A stretch of DNA of 64,000 nucleotides, taken from contig NZ_CP064689.1 in the NCBI RefSeq assembly GCF_023100945.1, positions 3,454,001 through 3,518,000 on the forward strand, read 5' to 3'. A program made the position numbers and the translations under genes. Under the pieces are notes generated by a model. It was not told where the DNA came from. It worked only from the letters and a program-made list of their open reading frames with translations, and made no database searches. Below, one piece after another: positions 1 through 7,620 of this stretch. Source of the DNA: Bradyrhizobium sp. 200. Lineage in GTDB: Bacteria; Pseudomonadota; Alphaproteobacteria; Rhizobiales; Xanthobacteraceae. The number at the start of each line of letters is the position of its first letter. Within the stretch, counting starts at the first letter, position 1.

Positions 1-13
1 TCCGGGATTTGAA

Positions 14-330
14 GTGCGTCAGGAGAAGCTCATGATGTCTAGCGGATGAAAGTTCTGCCGAGGTAGGTCTTAGCCAGACGCCTCGTAGCGAGTCTTGGGT
101 CCGAACCGGTAACGGCAGAACCAAGCGTAGACAGCAAGCGTGCAGGGTGTGTATTGGGCCACGTGGGATCGTCGCGGTCGCCGAGGCTGCTTCAAAGGTC
201 GAAGGCAACACCGGGATCTGCGCTAAAGGCGAGCAGGTTCTGGGCCGCCGGGTCGGAGACCACATCACGCGCGCACAGAACAAATGGACTTCAGGATTTA
301 CGGGGCTTCATTGCGTTGATCGTCCCCGAT
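14..330 (+). ncRNA. probable 5' fragment of a group II intron ribozyme
   Basis: From the GTGCG at 14-18 the sequence resembles the 5' half (domain I region) of bacterial group II introns: it opens with the GUGCG-type 5' boundary and carries text I associate with these ribozymes (GAGGTAGG near 60, CTTGGGTCC near 95, GGTAACGG near 108, GAAGGCAACACC near 203, GCAGGTTCTGG near 233). No long reading frame is present, and the stop of the SCO1 gene follows at 341, so maturase and domains V-VI are absent. If the reading is right this is a truncated, immobile remnant. The identification rests on recalled sequence character and not on an alignment. Confidence 0.42.
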
Positions 331-340
331 TACTTGCATT

Positions 341-946
341 TTAGCGAGCCTTTGCCATGGCGCCGCGCACCGCCTCGGCAATGCGCTCGTCTGTCGTGTC
401 GGCGTCAAAACCGCGCACAAAATTGCCTTCAGGGTCCATCAGGTAGAGATAGGTGCTGTGGTCCGTGACGTAGTCATCGGCGCCTGGCCCGTTCTGACGG
501 GGTGCGTAGTAGACCCCATAATCCTGGGCAACGGCAGCGATCTGTTGCGGCGTGCCAGTGAGTCCGACGATCCTCGAATCAAATGACTGGGTGTAGTTCC
601 CCATTACGGCCGCCGTATCGCGCAGCGGATCGACCGTAATGAACAACGGTTGGAGCTTGTCGGCGTGGGGGCCGAGCTTCTCGAGCGCGGCGGCAATCTC
701 GAGGAGCGCCGTGGGGCAGCTATCGGGACACGAGGTGAAGCCGAAATAGACCAGCAGCCATTTGCCACGGTAGGTCTGCTCGGTGACTGGCGTGCCGTCA
801 GGTGAGGTGAGTGTGAACGGGCCGCCGATCGTCACCGGCGAGTTGGCTGCGCGCACGAGCGGTTGGCTCAACACCAACGCGGTCGCGACAGCAATGCCGA
901 AAGGGATTGCCCGTCCGAGGTCCGAAAATATGGGACGGCGACGCAT
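341..946 (-). CDS. SCO1/SenC-family copper chaperone for cytochrome oxidase
   Basis: A 201-residue thioredoxin-fold protein of the SCO family, which delivers copper to haem-copper oxidases on the periplasmic side. An N-terminal hydrophobic segment (about residues 12-30) anchors or exports it. The copper-binding CPDSC motif lies near residues 73-77 and the matching distal His, in the DHSTYLY segment, near 163. ATG at 946 is preferred over the TTG at 949 because GGGGAGG lies about six bases before the ATG. It is divergent from the oxidase gene group that starts at 1153, its likely client. The 206-bp gap (947-1152) must hold both promoters; I saw no clear -35/-10 pair or FixK-type site there. 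Confidence 0.88.
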   Translation of the reverse strand: MRRRPIFSDLGRAIPFGIAVATALVLSQPLVRAANSPVTIGGPFTLTSPDGTPVTEQTYRGKWLLVYFGFTSCPDSCPTALLEIAAALEKLGPHADKLQPLFITVDPLRDTAAVMGNYTQSFDSRIVGLTGTPQQIAAVAQDYGVYYAPRQNGPGADDYVTDHSTYLYLMDPEGNFVRGFDADTTDERIAEAVRGAMAKAR

Positions 947-1152
947 CAAATGCCTCCCCGCGGCGGCTTAGCCGCCACAACTTCCCTCCTGTTTCAGCGG
1001 GTACTTCTTAGACGATTTTTGCCCTCAAGCTTCATAAGCTTTGCTTAAGGTCTCGCAAAGCAGTTCTGATTTTCCTATTCCCTGTAAATGCCGGTTAGCT
1101 CTCGACGAACTTTCCTGCGGACATCAAGGATCAAGAGAGAGAGAGAGCTGTG

Positions 1153-1878
1153 ATGACTGGCTTAGCCATGAAGTGGCTGATCGGGGCGTCGTCGATGGTC
1201 GCGGCGGTGGCGACGCCACTCCCTGCGCCAGCCTACGAGGCGGTCGCGGTTGCGGGCGGCGGATCGATCACCGGCAAGGTCGTGTTCAACGGAACCCCCG
1301 GCACCCGCAAGGTCATTCCGACCAAGGACATTGAGGTGTGCGGCGCTCCCTACGAAGAGACGCTCATTCAGGTCGGGCCGGACAAGAGCGTGCAGAATGC
1401 TGTCGTGTATCTGGCCGATATAACGAAGGGAAAAGCCTGGCCGGCAGAAGCCAAGAAACCGCAAATCGACAACAACAAGTGCAAATTCGAACCCAACATT
1501 CAGGTGATACGCGTGGGGGGGCTAGACGTCGTCAACAGCGATCCGATGCTCCACAACACGCACGGCTATTACGGCAAGCGCACCGCGTTCAACCTCGCTC
1601 TTCCCAACCAGGGTCAGCGAATTCCTGTCGAGTTGCCGCGGCCAGGCGAGGTGCGCATCGATTGTGACGCACATGGCTGGATGGAAGCGTTTATCTATGT
1701 CGCCGACAACCCCTACTTTGCCGTCACCGGCGCCGACGGCAAATTCAGCATCCCCGACGTTCCGGCCGGAACCTACAAGCTGGTGGCGTACCAATCCTTC
1801 ACCGGCCCGAACGAGCAGACAGTGACCGTTGCCGCCGGCAAGCCGAGCGATCTGACGATTGAGCTGAAGAAGAAGTGA
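1153..1878 (+). CDS. periplasmic cupredoxin-like protein with carboxypeptidase-regulatory-type beta domain
   Basis: About 241 residues with a signal peptide ending around an Ala-rich stretch near residue 30. The central part (about 60-180) resembles the cupredoxin-like 'methylamine utilization' proteins: a His in the segment DPMLHNTHGYY and a later CDAHGWMEAF segment supply His/Cys/Met residues able to bind copper. The C-terminus (GADGKFSIPDVPAGTYKLVAY) looks like a carboxypeptidase-regulatory beta-sandwich. A GA-rich purine tract at about 1134-1147 serves as ribosome-binding site; ATG 1153 is chosen over GTG 1150. It heads the oxidase gene set, so an electron-carrier or copper-handling role is plausible but inferred. 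Confidence 0.7.
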   Translation: MTGLAMKWLIGASSMVAAVATPLPAPAYEAVAVAGGGSITGKVVFNGTPGTRKVIPTKDIEVCGAPYEETLIQVGPDKSVQNAVVYLADITKGKAWPAEAKKPQIDNNKCKFEPNIQVIRVGGLDVVNSDPMLHNTHGYYGKRTAFNLALPNQGQRIPVELPRPGEVRIDCDAHGWMEAFIYVADNPYFAVTGADGKFSIPDVPAGTYKLVAYQSFTGPNEQTVTVAAGKPSDLTIELKKK

Positions 1879-2016
1879 CGGGCGTCCAAGCACCGAGATG
1901 AAGGAGAGCGAACCCGAGAGGTGGGAGGAAAATTCGGCGACAATGCAAACAGCCGGAGTCGGGCCGCCTGAAGGTGAATGACGCCTTGTAACGACACATC
2001 CCAAGGAGGTACCCCC

Positions 2017-3147
2017 ATGTCTGAGCTCGACAAAGTTCGACGCGAGATGGCGGCGGTGCTCCAACAGCCCGGGGTGCGTCCTGACCCCTCGCTGCGGATT
2101 ACCCGACGCACCTTCGTACACAGATCATGTCTGGTCGGGGCTGCGGCCGTAGCCGAGACCTTCGCCTGGTGGCCGCTGCTCAACACCCTCGACGTCGCTT
2201 ATGCGGCCGAGGCGCCATTTAAGTTTGCCTGGATTTCCGACACCCATCTCTACCCGAAGTCCCTCAATACGCGCTTCGTCGAGAAGACGGTGCGTGCCGC
2301 CAAAGAGGTGCAGGCGATGAGTCCGCCGGCCGACTTCCTGATTTTCGGCGGCGATCTGGCCCAGCTTGGCAAGGTCGAAGAACTTGAGCTCGGTGTGGAG
2401 ATCTTGAAAGAAATCAACATCCGCAAGGTCTACATTCCGGGCGAGCACGATTGGTACCTCGACATGGGTAAGAAGTGGGGCGAACTGTTCGGTCAGCCCA
2501 ACTGGACATTCGACCACAAGGGCGTGCGCTTTGTCGGGCTCGACACCGTCAGTCGCGGTCCGGACTATTGGACGGCGAAGAAGATGAGTCCCGATGAGCG
2601 CATGGGTCACATGGCCACGCTCGACGGCACCGTCGCTGGCCCGTGGGCGGGCGTCGGCCGCGATCAGCTCGACTGGCTGCAGAAGACGCTAGCCAATTGG
2701 GATCGGAACCGGCCGGTCGTCATCTTCAGCCACAATCCGCTGTACGAGTACTATCCGCCGTGGAACTTCTGGGTGCGCGACTGGCGCGAAGTGAACGAGG
2801 TGCTCAAGCCCTACACCAAAGTCACCAACATTCACGGTCACACGCATCAGGTGCTCTACAACGAGATCGGCACCATGCGCTCGATCGGCATGCTGGCAAC
2901 TTCATGGCCCTGGCCTTACGCGCCGGAGGGGGTGCCGAAGCTTACAAAGCCGATGATCCGGGTCGACCCTGGTGATCACTTTGATGGGGTCGGTTGGGCT
3001 AAGATCGACGTCAGTGCCCAGGACAAAGTCGACGCCGAATACGTAATGTGGCGCAAGCAGGTGTATGCGCAGTCTCCAGATGACTATGCGAAGAGCATTC
3101 CCGAGGTTTTGCGACCCCGGATCGCTGACAGTATCTGGCCATATTAG
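2017..3147 (+). CDS. Tat-exported calcineurin-like metallophosphoesterase with altered catalytic motif
   Basis: A 376-residue protein. ATG 2017 follows AAGGAGG at 2003-2009, so the in-frame start at 1978 is unlikely. An RRTF twin-arginine-like motif precedes a hydrophobic stretch, suggesting Tat export. Metallophosphatase blocks are visible: SDTH, GGDLA, FSHNP and GHTH. The block normally read GNHD is GEHDW here, so the Asn that usually binds metal is Glu. Its place between a cupredoxin-like gene and a cytochrome c gene in an oxidase cluster is unusual. The substrate is unknown; it could be a phosphodiesterase or a non-hydrolytic metal-binding protein. Confidence 0.8.
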   Translation: MSELDKVRREMAAVLQQPGVRPDPSLRITRRTFVHRSCLVGAAAVAETFAWWPLLNTLDVAYAAEAPFKFAWISDTHLYPKSLNTRFVEKTVRAAKEVQAMSPPADFLIFGGDLAQLGKVEELELGVEILKEINIRKVYIPGEHDWYLDMGKKWGELFGQPNWTFDHKGVRFVGLDTVSRGPDYWTAKKMSPDERMGHMATLDGTVAGPWAGVGRDQLDWLQKTLANWDRNRPVVIFSHNPLYEYYPPWNFWVRDWREVNEVLKPYTKVTNIHGHTHQVLYNEIGTMRSIGMLATSWPWPYAPEGVPKLTKPMIRVDPGDHFDGVGWAKIDVSAQDKVDAEYVMWRKQVYAQSPDDYAKSIPEVLRPRIADSIWPY

Positions 3148-3158
3148 GAGGAATGGGC

Positions 3159-3614
3159 ATGACCGCGTCGATAACATGCCGTTTCATTCTGTTCCGCGCT
3201 GCCCCGGCGGTAGCGCTTGCCGTCCTGGTCGGCCCTGCGGGAGCGCACAAGGATCCAGTGACGCCGCAGCTGCTGAACTCCTACCAGCAAGTGTTCATGG
3301 AGCAGGTCCGCAAGGGCGACCTGCTGTTCCACGGTGATGCAGCAACCGAGAAGGCGATGGGTGTCGTGTTGTCCAATACGGGAATGGCATGCGCTATGTG
3401 CCATCCCATGACGGCCGACACCCACCCCGCCACGTTCCCGAAGTACCAAGCGCAGATGGCCAAGTTCGCGACGCTGCGCGACATGATCAATTGGTGCATC
3501 GAGAAGCCCAATCAGGGAGAAAAGATCGCCGATGACTCGGACGCGATGAAGGCTTTGGAGGCGTATATCTACTGGTCACAGACCGGCTCGGTGTTGAATC
3601 CGGGCAAGTTCTGA
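3159..3614 (+). CDS. small periplasmic mono-haem cytochrome c
   Basis: About 151 residues with an N-terminal signal sequence (AVALAVLVGPAGAH). One haem-c site, CAMCH, lies near residue 90. The later WCIEKPNQGEKIADDSDAMKALEAYIYW segment resembles the region after the haem in SoxA/TsdA-type cytochromes. AGGAGG at 3146-3151 lies seven bases before ATG 3159 and would abut the ATG at 3153, so 3159 is preferred. It overlaps nothing and starts 11 bases after the phosphoesterase stop, hence probably co-transcribed. It may deliver electrons to the oxidase encoded next; that is inference. Confidence 0.8.
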   Translation: MTASITCRFILFRAAPAVALAVLVGPAGAHKDPVTPQLLNSYQQVFMEQVRKGDLLFHGDAATEKAMGVVLSNTGMACAMCHPMTADTHPATFPKYQAQMAKFATLRDMINWCIEKPNQGEKIADDSDAMKALEAYIYWSQTGSVLNPGKF

Positions 3615-3680
3615 TTTCGAAGCTGCGTCTGCCTGAGAACAGGAAAGAATGCATTAACAGACAGGCAAGGGGAATGCTCC

Positions 3681-5129
3681 ATGGCGGAAGTATTTCCTGC
3701 AGAGGGACTGCGGGGCAGGTTCAGCGGGATCAATTTGGATGATCTGGTCGATTGGGTGGTTGTGCGAACGTGGCTTTATTTCGGGATGTTCTGGCTCCTT
3801 GTCACGCCATCGATCGGCGTCGCCCTTTCAAGCCTCTTCAATCATCCCGATTATCTCGGCAACGCAATAGGGCTCACCTTCGGCAGGCTGCGGCCTGTGC
3901 ACGTCAACGGCGTCATCTTCGGCGCCTTTTCGACGCTGTTCATCGGCGAATGTTATTACCTCGTGCCGCGCCTTTGTGGTGTCCGCGTGGTCTGGTCGCA
4001 ACTGGGCGTTCCGCTTGCCTGGCTATGGAGTATCGCCGTTTTCGCTGGTCTGGTGTCGCTGCCATTCGGCGAGAATCACGGTCTCGAAGCCGGCGAGCTT
4101 CCGCTGTTCGCTGAAATCCCGATCTTCATCGTCGTCGCGACGGTGACCGCGCAATTCCTCATCACCATCGGGCAGCGACTGGAGCCGCCGCTTTATGTCG
4201 CGCTCTGGTACCTGATCGCCACCTTCATCTGGACAACGATGAATCTCGTGCTAGGCAGCTTTATCCTGCCCTACACGATTTCCGGCATCAACAGCGCGGC
4301 CTTTCACGGTCTGTACATTCACTACATCGTCGGGCTGTGGCTGACGCCGGCGGGTTACGTGCTGATCTACTATTTCCTCCCCGTTAGCGCGCGCAATCCG
4401 CTGTTCGCGCACAAGCTCTCTTTGGTCGGCTTCTGGTCGCTCGCCCTGTTCTATCCTTTCGTCGGCATCCATCATTATCTCTACAGTCCAATTGCCGACT
4501 GGGCCGAAACGCTGGCGATCATCACCTCGATGCTTCTCATCATTCCGGTGTGGACCGTGCTGGTGAATTTCTTCGGGACGATGACGGGCAAGTGGCACGA
4601 GTTCGGGCGGAACCTGCCTGCCAAGTTCCTGATCATGGGCGCGCTGATGTATCTCGTCGGGTGCTTCCAGGGCTCGGTCGAAGCCTTGCGCTCAATCCAG
4701 CAGCCCACTCACTTCTCCGACTTCGTCATCTCCCACTCGCACCTCACCGTATTCGGGACCTTCGTGGTCTGGGCGATGGGCGGTCTGGTCTATGTCTGGC
4801 CGCGGGCATTCAAGCGCGAAATATGGTCCTTCAGGCTTGGCAATTGGTCGTTCTGGCTGATTACCGTCGGCATCTCCACCATGGGCCTGGTGCTGACCGC
4901 CGCCGGCCTCCAGCAGGGCTTTATGTGGATGAGCGGCACCGAATGGCTCGACACCGTAGTGTGGATGCAGCCCTACTGGCTGGTGCGCACGATGTCCGGC
5001 ATCAGCATGGACATCGGCATGTCTCTCTTGGTCATCAATCTGGCGATGACGGCGCTGACCAGTCAGGTCGTGGCCCCGGCGCCCGGGATTGAGCCCCGAG
5101 CGATCCCGCTTGGGAGGCCGGCCGAATGA
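3681..5129 (+). CDS. ccoN: cbb3-type cytochrome c oxidase subunit I (CcoN-like)
   Basis: A 482-residue multi-pass membrane protein, the haem-copper catalytic subunit reducing O2 to water. Conserved ligands can be placed: His74 (RPVHVNG) and a His in SHSHLTVFG (352/354) for haem b, His214 (IHYIVG) and the His264-His265 pair (GIHHY) for CuB, and a His of 352/354 for the active-site haem. Tyr258, six residues before the His pair, matches the cbb3 cross-linked Tyr, and no NorB-type glutamates are seen, so it is read as an oxygen reductase. Unlike the canonical FEGPMMAIKS segment it reads FQGSVEALRS, with Gln330 in place of Glu. ATG 3681 is preceded by AAGGGGA. Its last four bases overlap the next gene. 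Confidence 0.92.
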   Translation: MAEVFPAEGLRGRFSGINLDDLVDWVVVRTWLYFGMFWLLVTPSIGVALSSLFNHPDYLGNAIGLTFGRLRPVHVNGVIFGAFSTLFIGECYYLVPRLCGVRVVWSQLGVPLAWLWSIAVFAGLVSLPFGENHGLEAGELPLFAEIPIFIVVATVTAQFLITIGQRLEPPLYVALWYLIATFIWTTMNLVLGSFILPYTISGINSAAFHGLYIHYIVGLWLTPAGYVLIYYFLPVSARNPLFAHKLSLVGFWSLALFYPFVGIHHYLYSPIADWAETLAIITSMLLIIPVWTVLVNFFGTMTGKWHEFGRNLPAKFLIMGALMYLVGCFQGSVEALRSIQQPTHFSDFVISHSHLTVFGTFVVWAMGGLVYVWPRAFKREIWSFRLGNWSFWLITVGISTMGLVLTAAGLQQGFMWMSGTEWLDTVVWMQPYWLVRTMSGISMDIGMSLLVINLAMTALTSQVVAPAPGIEPRAIPLGRPAE

Positions 5130-6892
5130 GCGCTCGTGACGACGGCACTCGGCCGCACGGTGGAGTCGGCGAAAGCCGCGCCGCCCGGTGGCGTGCCTGG
5201 TGGCGCTGGAGGCCTGAAGCCATCAGCGCGCGCTTTGTTGCGCTGGTCGCCGGCATCTTCTTCTTCTTCCTCGCCGTGCTCACCCAGGGCGTTCTCCCCT
5301 TCATCGAGCCCTCGGCCCGAACCAGCGAGGTGACTGCAGTCGTCCGTACCGATTACGGCCAGCTCAAATGGATGGTCAGCGACGCCACCGATTACACGCC
5401 GACGCAGCAACTCGGCCGCCAAGTCTATCTGCGCGAGGGCTGCTGGTATTGCCACTCGCAATATGTGCGCCCGGTAACCGGCGAGACGCGCCGCTGGGGC
5501 CCGGTGAGCGAGGCCGGCGAATACGCCTTTGATGTGCCGCATCTGTTCGGCACTCGGCGCATCGGGCCGGACCTGACCCGGGTCGGTCTCAAATACAGCA
5601 ACGAGTGGCATTTCGCCCATTTCTGGAATCCGCGCGAGCTATTGCCTGACTCGATCATGGCGCCGTATCGGGGACTGTTCGACACGCCACGGGATCCGGT
5701 CAAGATCGTCGATGACGGGGCCGGAAATCGCACGCTGGAAAATAATGCCGTCACGCAAAAGCTGTTCTCCTTCGAAAGCAAGGTGCAGATCAAACTCACG
5801 CCGAACGCTGGCGGGCTGCTGTTCGTCCCGTTGGAAGCACGCGACAAAGCCCCGATGATCGTTATCCCGAACAACGAATATATCGGCAACACGGTCACGA
5901 TCGCCGCCGAGACGAAAGAACTCGAAGGTCTGATTGCTTATCTGCAAAGGCTCGGCATGAACCGTGGCAAATGGCGCGACGTGTTCGAGCCGCAGCAGCT
6001 TGAGGTGACGCAGGCCACGCTGCCGCGCTCTTCCGAGTGGATTGCCTATGGCCGGGTCGTCTATGAGCGGCGGTGTCTCGGCTGTCATGGCGTCAAGGGC
6101 GACGGGAACGGCCCCGCTGCGACGTTCCTGTATCGGCAGCGGCCGCGAAGCTTTGCAGCGGCGGTCTTCAAGTTCAGGCTGACCAAGGAACCTGTCCCGA
6201 CGGACGGTGATCTCTTGCGCACGATCACTCGGGGCGTGCGCGGCACCGCCATGCCGCCCTGGTATGAGCTGCCGCTGACGGATCGGCTCGCGGTCATCCA
6301 ATACATCAAATATGAGCTGGCGGTCGATCGCACCGATCCAGCGAAGCCGTATTCGTTCTTCATCGAGGAACCGCCGGGCGCTCCCTTGTATATCCAAAGG
6401 CCGCCGGCCCCGTCGCAGCAGATCCTCGCCCGCGGCAAAGAGGCCTGGCAGAGTGGCAAATGCTGGGAGTGCCATGGCAATACCGGCAAGGGCGATGGCG
6501 AAAAGGCTGCCGGCTTGAAGGACGATCTCGGCTTTCCGATCCCGCCCGCCGACCTGACCACCGGCCAGTTCAAATCGGGTCCGGCGGTCGAAGACATCTT
6601 CCGGACCATGACGACCGGGTTGAGCGGCACGCCGATGCCCAATTACCGCGACTCGCTGCCCGAGGAAGACCGCTGGGCGCTCGCCTATTACGTGCTGTCG
6701 CTCTCCGCCTTCACCGATCCCATCACGGGTGAGCCGCTTCCGATCACATCCGCCGATCGGACCGCGCTCAATGATCCTAAACTGCAAGCCGACACGCCGG
6801 ACAAAGCCTACATTCCAAGCGGGCGCGCGCAGAGGACCGCCGGCTCGAAGGCGGCGCGTGGCAATCCGCATGAGGAGGCGACGGCCAAATAA
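5126..6892 (+). CDS. ccoO: three-haem CcoO-CcoP-like fusion subunit of cbb3-type oxidase
   Basis: A 588-residue membrane-anchored cytochrome c. One transmembrane segment (about 36-56) is followed by a CcoO domain with haem site CWYCH (106-110) and likely Met178 ligand (DSIMAPY). Residues about 300-400 hold a second haem domain (CLGCH 317-321, Met376 in GTAMPPW) and 430-540 a third (CWECH 446-450, Met504 in GTPMPNY). Canonical cbb3 oxidases carry these as separate CcoO (one haem) and CcoP (two haems) proteins, so this appears to be a fusion doing both jobs. It starts inside the ccoN stop (ATGA overlap), indicating translational coupling. No separate ccoP follows. Confidence 0.9.
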   Translation: MSARDDGTRPHGGVGESRAARWRAWWRWRPEAISARFVALVAGIFFFFLAVLTQGVLPFIEPSARTSEVTAVVRTDYGQLKWMVSDATDYTPTQQLGRQVYLREGCWYCHSQYVRPVTGETRRWGPVSEAGEYAFDVPHLFGTRRIGPDLTRVGLKYSNEWHFAHFWNPRELLPDSIMAPYRGLFDTPRDPVKIVDDGAGNRTLENNAVTQKLFSFESKVQIKLTPNAGGLLFVPLEARDKAPMIVIPNNEYIGNTVTIAAETKELEGLIAYLQRLGMNRGKWRDVFEPQQLEVTQATLPRSSEWIAYGRVVYERRCLGCHGVKGDGNGPAATFLYRQRPRSFAAAVFKFRLTKEPVPTDGDLLRTITRGVRGTAMPPWYELPLTDRLAVIQYIKYELAVDRTDPAKPYSFFIEEPPGAPLYIQRPPAPSQQILARGKEAWQSGKCWECHGNTGKGDGEKAAGLKDDLGFPIPPADLTTGQFKSGPAVEDIFRTMTTGLSGTPMPNYRDSLPEEDRWALAYYVLSLSAFTDPITGEPLPITSADRTALNDPKLQADTPDKAYIPSGRAQRTAGSKAARGNPHEEATAK

Positions 6893-6921
6893 CCTCAAGC
6901 GGCCGCCAAGGAGAATGAACG

Positions 6922-7134
6922 ATGATCACCAATTTCGAAATCGTCGGACCCTATCTCGCCGCGTTGATGATGAGCCTCGGTGCGGTCTGCATCTTCGTTT
7001 GGGGCGTATTCTCGGGCGCGTTCCGCGGGGCAGATGAAGCAGCTTTACGGTTTTATCAAAGGGAGGTCGGCGATGACGGACCTGCAGCAGAGCGACCCGG
7101 AAAGCCCGACGCACCCCAAGCTGGAGGTGCGTGA
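6922..7134 (+). CDS. CcoS-like small membrane protein of oxidase cluster
   Basis: Seventy residues with one transmembrane helix (about 9-30) followed by FSGAFRGADEAALRFYQREVGDD. This matches the shape of CcoS, the cbb3 maturation protein: a helix, then a WxxxSGxF-type turn and an acidic tail. AAGGAGA lies just before ATG 6922. The 3' end overlaps the next small gene in another frame. Alternatively it could be an accessory subunit like CcoQ. Confidence 0.65.
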   Translation: MITNFEIVGPYLAALMMSLGAVCIFVWGVFSGAFRGADEAALRFYQREVGDDGPAAERPGKPDAPQAGGA

Positions 7135-7297
7135 GAGTTCGCCTCCGGAACTGGAGGAATATGCCGGCGGCACTATTCAGGCCCGCGTTGGATATATCCC
7201 GGTGTGGCTGCTTGTCACCTACGCGGTCCTGTTCGCCTGGGGCCTGTACTATATGTACGCCTATTGGGGCGGCGTTGGGCCGGGGCGGCCTGGTTAG
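7073..7297 (+). CDS. small single-pass membrane protein, possible oxidase subunit
   Basis: Seventy-four residues: a polar, acidic N-terminal half (about 1-38) and one hydrophobic helix (about 40-62, YIPVWLLVTYAVLFAWGLYY) with a short Gly/Pro tail. GGGAGG at 7061-7066 sets the start at ATG 7073 even though the frame is open further upstream, and the gene overlaps the preceding one by 62 bases. The soluble-then-helix layout recalls the anchor part of CcoP, which the fused cytochrome at 5126 lacks, so it may be a separated membrane anchor. That is a guess. Confidence 0.6.
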   Translation: MTDLQQSDPESPTHPKLEVRESSPPELEEYAGGTIQARVGYIPVWLLVTYAVLFAWGLYYMYAYWGGVGPGRPG

Positions 7298-7338
7298 GCC
7301 CGCTGAAGCTGGGACTTGTTAGACTAGGGAGAGCGGAC

Positions 7339-7437
7339 ATGCTGGCAGCGAAGATTGTTCTCGTGGTCGCGGGCCTGAACCTGCTGTTCCTGGCGGCCGA
7401 GTTGACTATGAACGTGGTGCTGATTTCCCTGCGCTGA
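7339..7437 (+). CDS. 32-residue hydrophobic micro-protein
   Basis: A 32-residue reading frame that is almost entirely one hydrophobic helix (AAKIVLVVAGLNLLFLAAEL). AGGGAGAG lies about five bases before ATG 7339, and the gene sits 41 bases after the preceding small protein on the same strand. Size, spacing and context suggest a small oxidase subunit comparable to CcoQ or CcoM. I do not recognise a family. Confidence 0.5.
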   Translation: MLAAKIVLVVAGLNLLFLAAELTMNVVLISLR

Positions 7438-7448
7438 TGGAGGGGACC

Positions 7449-7571
7449 ATGCTGGAACACACGGCTTTCCTGCTCTCTGATGCGGGTCCGGTCCAGGTCG
7501 TCGCCTTCATATTGTTTGCGATCTGTACCATAGGCTTCTGCGCCTGGCTGATTTATCTCGTTCGGGAATAG
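7449..7571 (+). CDS. 40-residue single-helix micro-protein
   Basis: Forty residues, with a short polar N-terminus and one helix (VVAFILFAICTIGFCAWLIY) ending in a basic residue (LVRE). GGAGGGGA at 7439-7446 lies directly before ATG 7449, a strong ribosome-binding site. It begins 11 bases after the previous micro-gene, so the two are probably translated from one message with the oxidase genes. It may be a small oxidase subunit. Confidence 0.55.
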   Translation: MLEHTAFLLSDAGPVQVVAFILFAICTIGFCAWLIYLVRE

Positions 7572-7620
7572 GGGACAGCTCGGCTGAGGCTTGCAGTCAT
7601 GAGTAAACTGGGCGTCTGCG

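Noticed and set aside
3681..5129. Subunit I as a nitric oxide reductase (NorB-like)
   Set aside because: The NorB glutamates next to the CuB His are absent and the cbb3 Tyr before GIHHY is present, so an oxygen reductase is the better reading.
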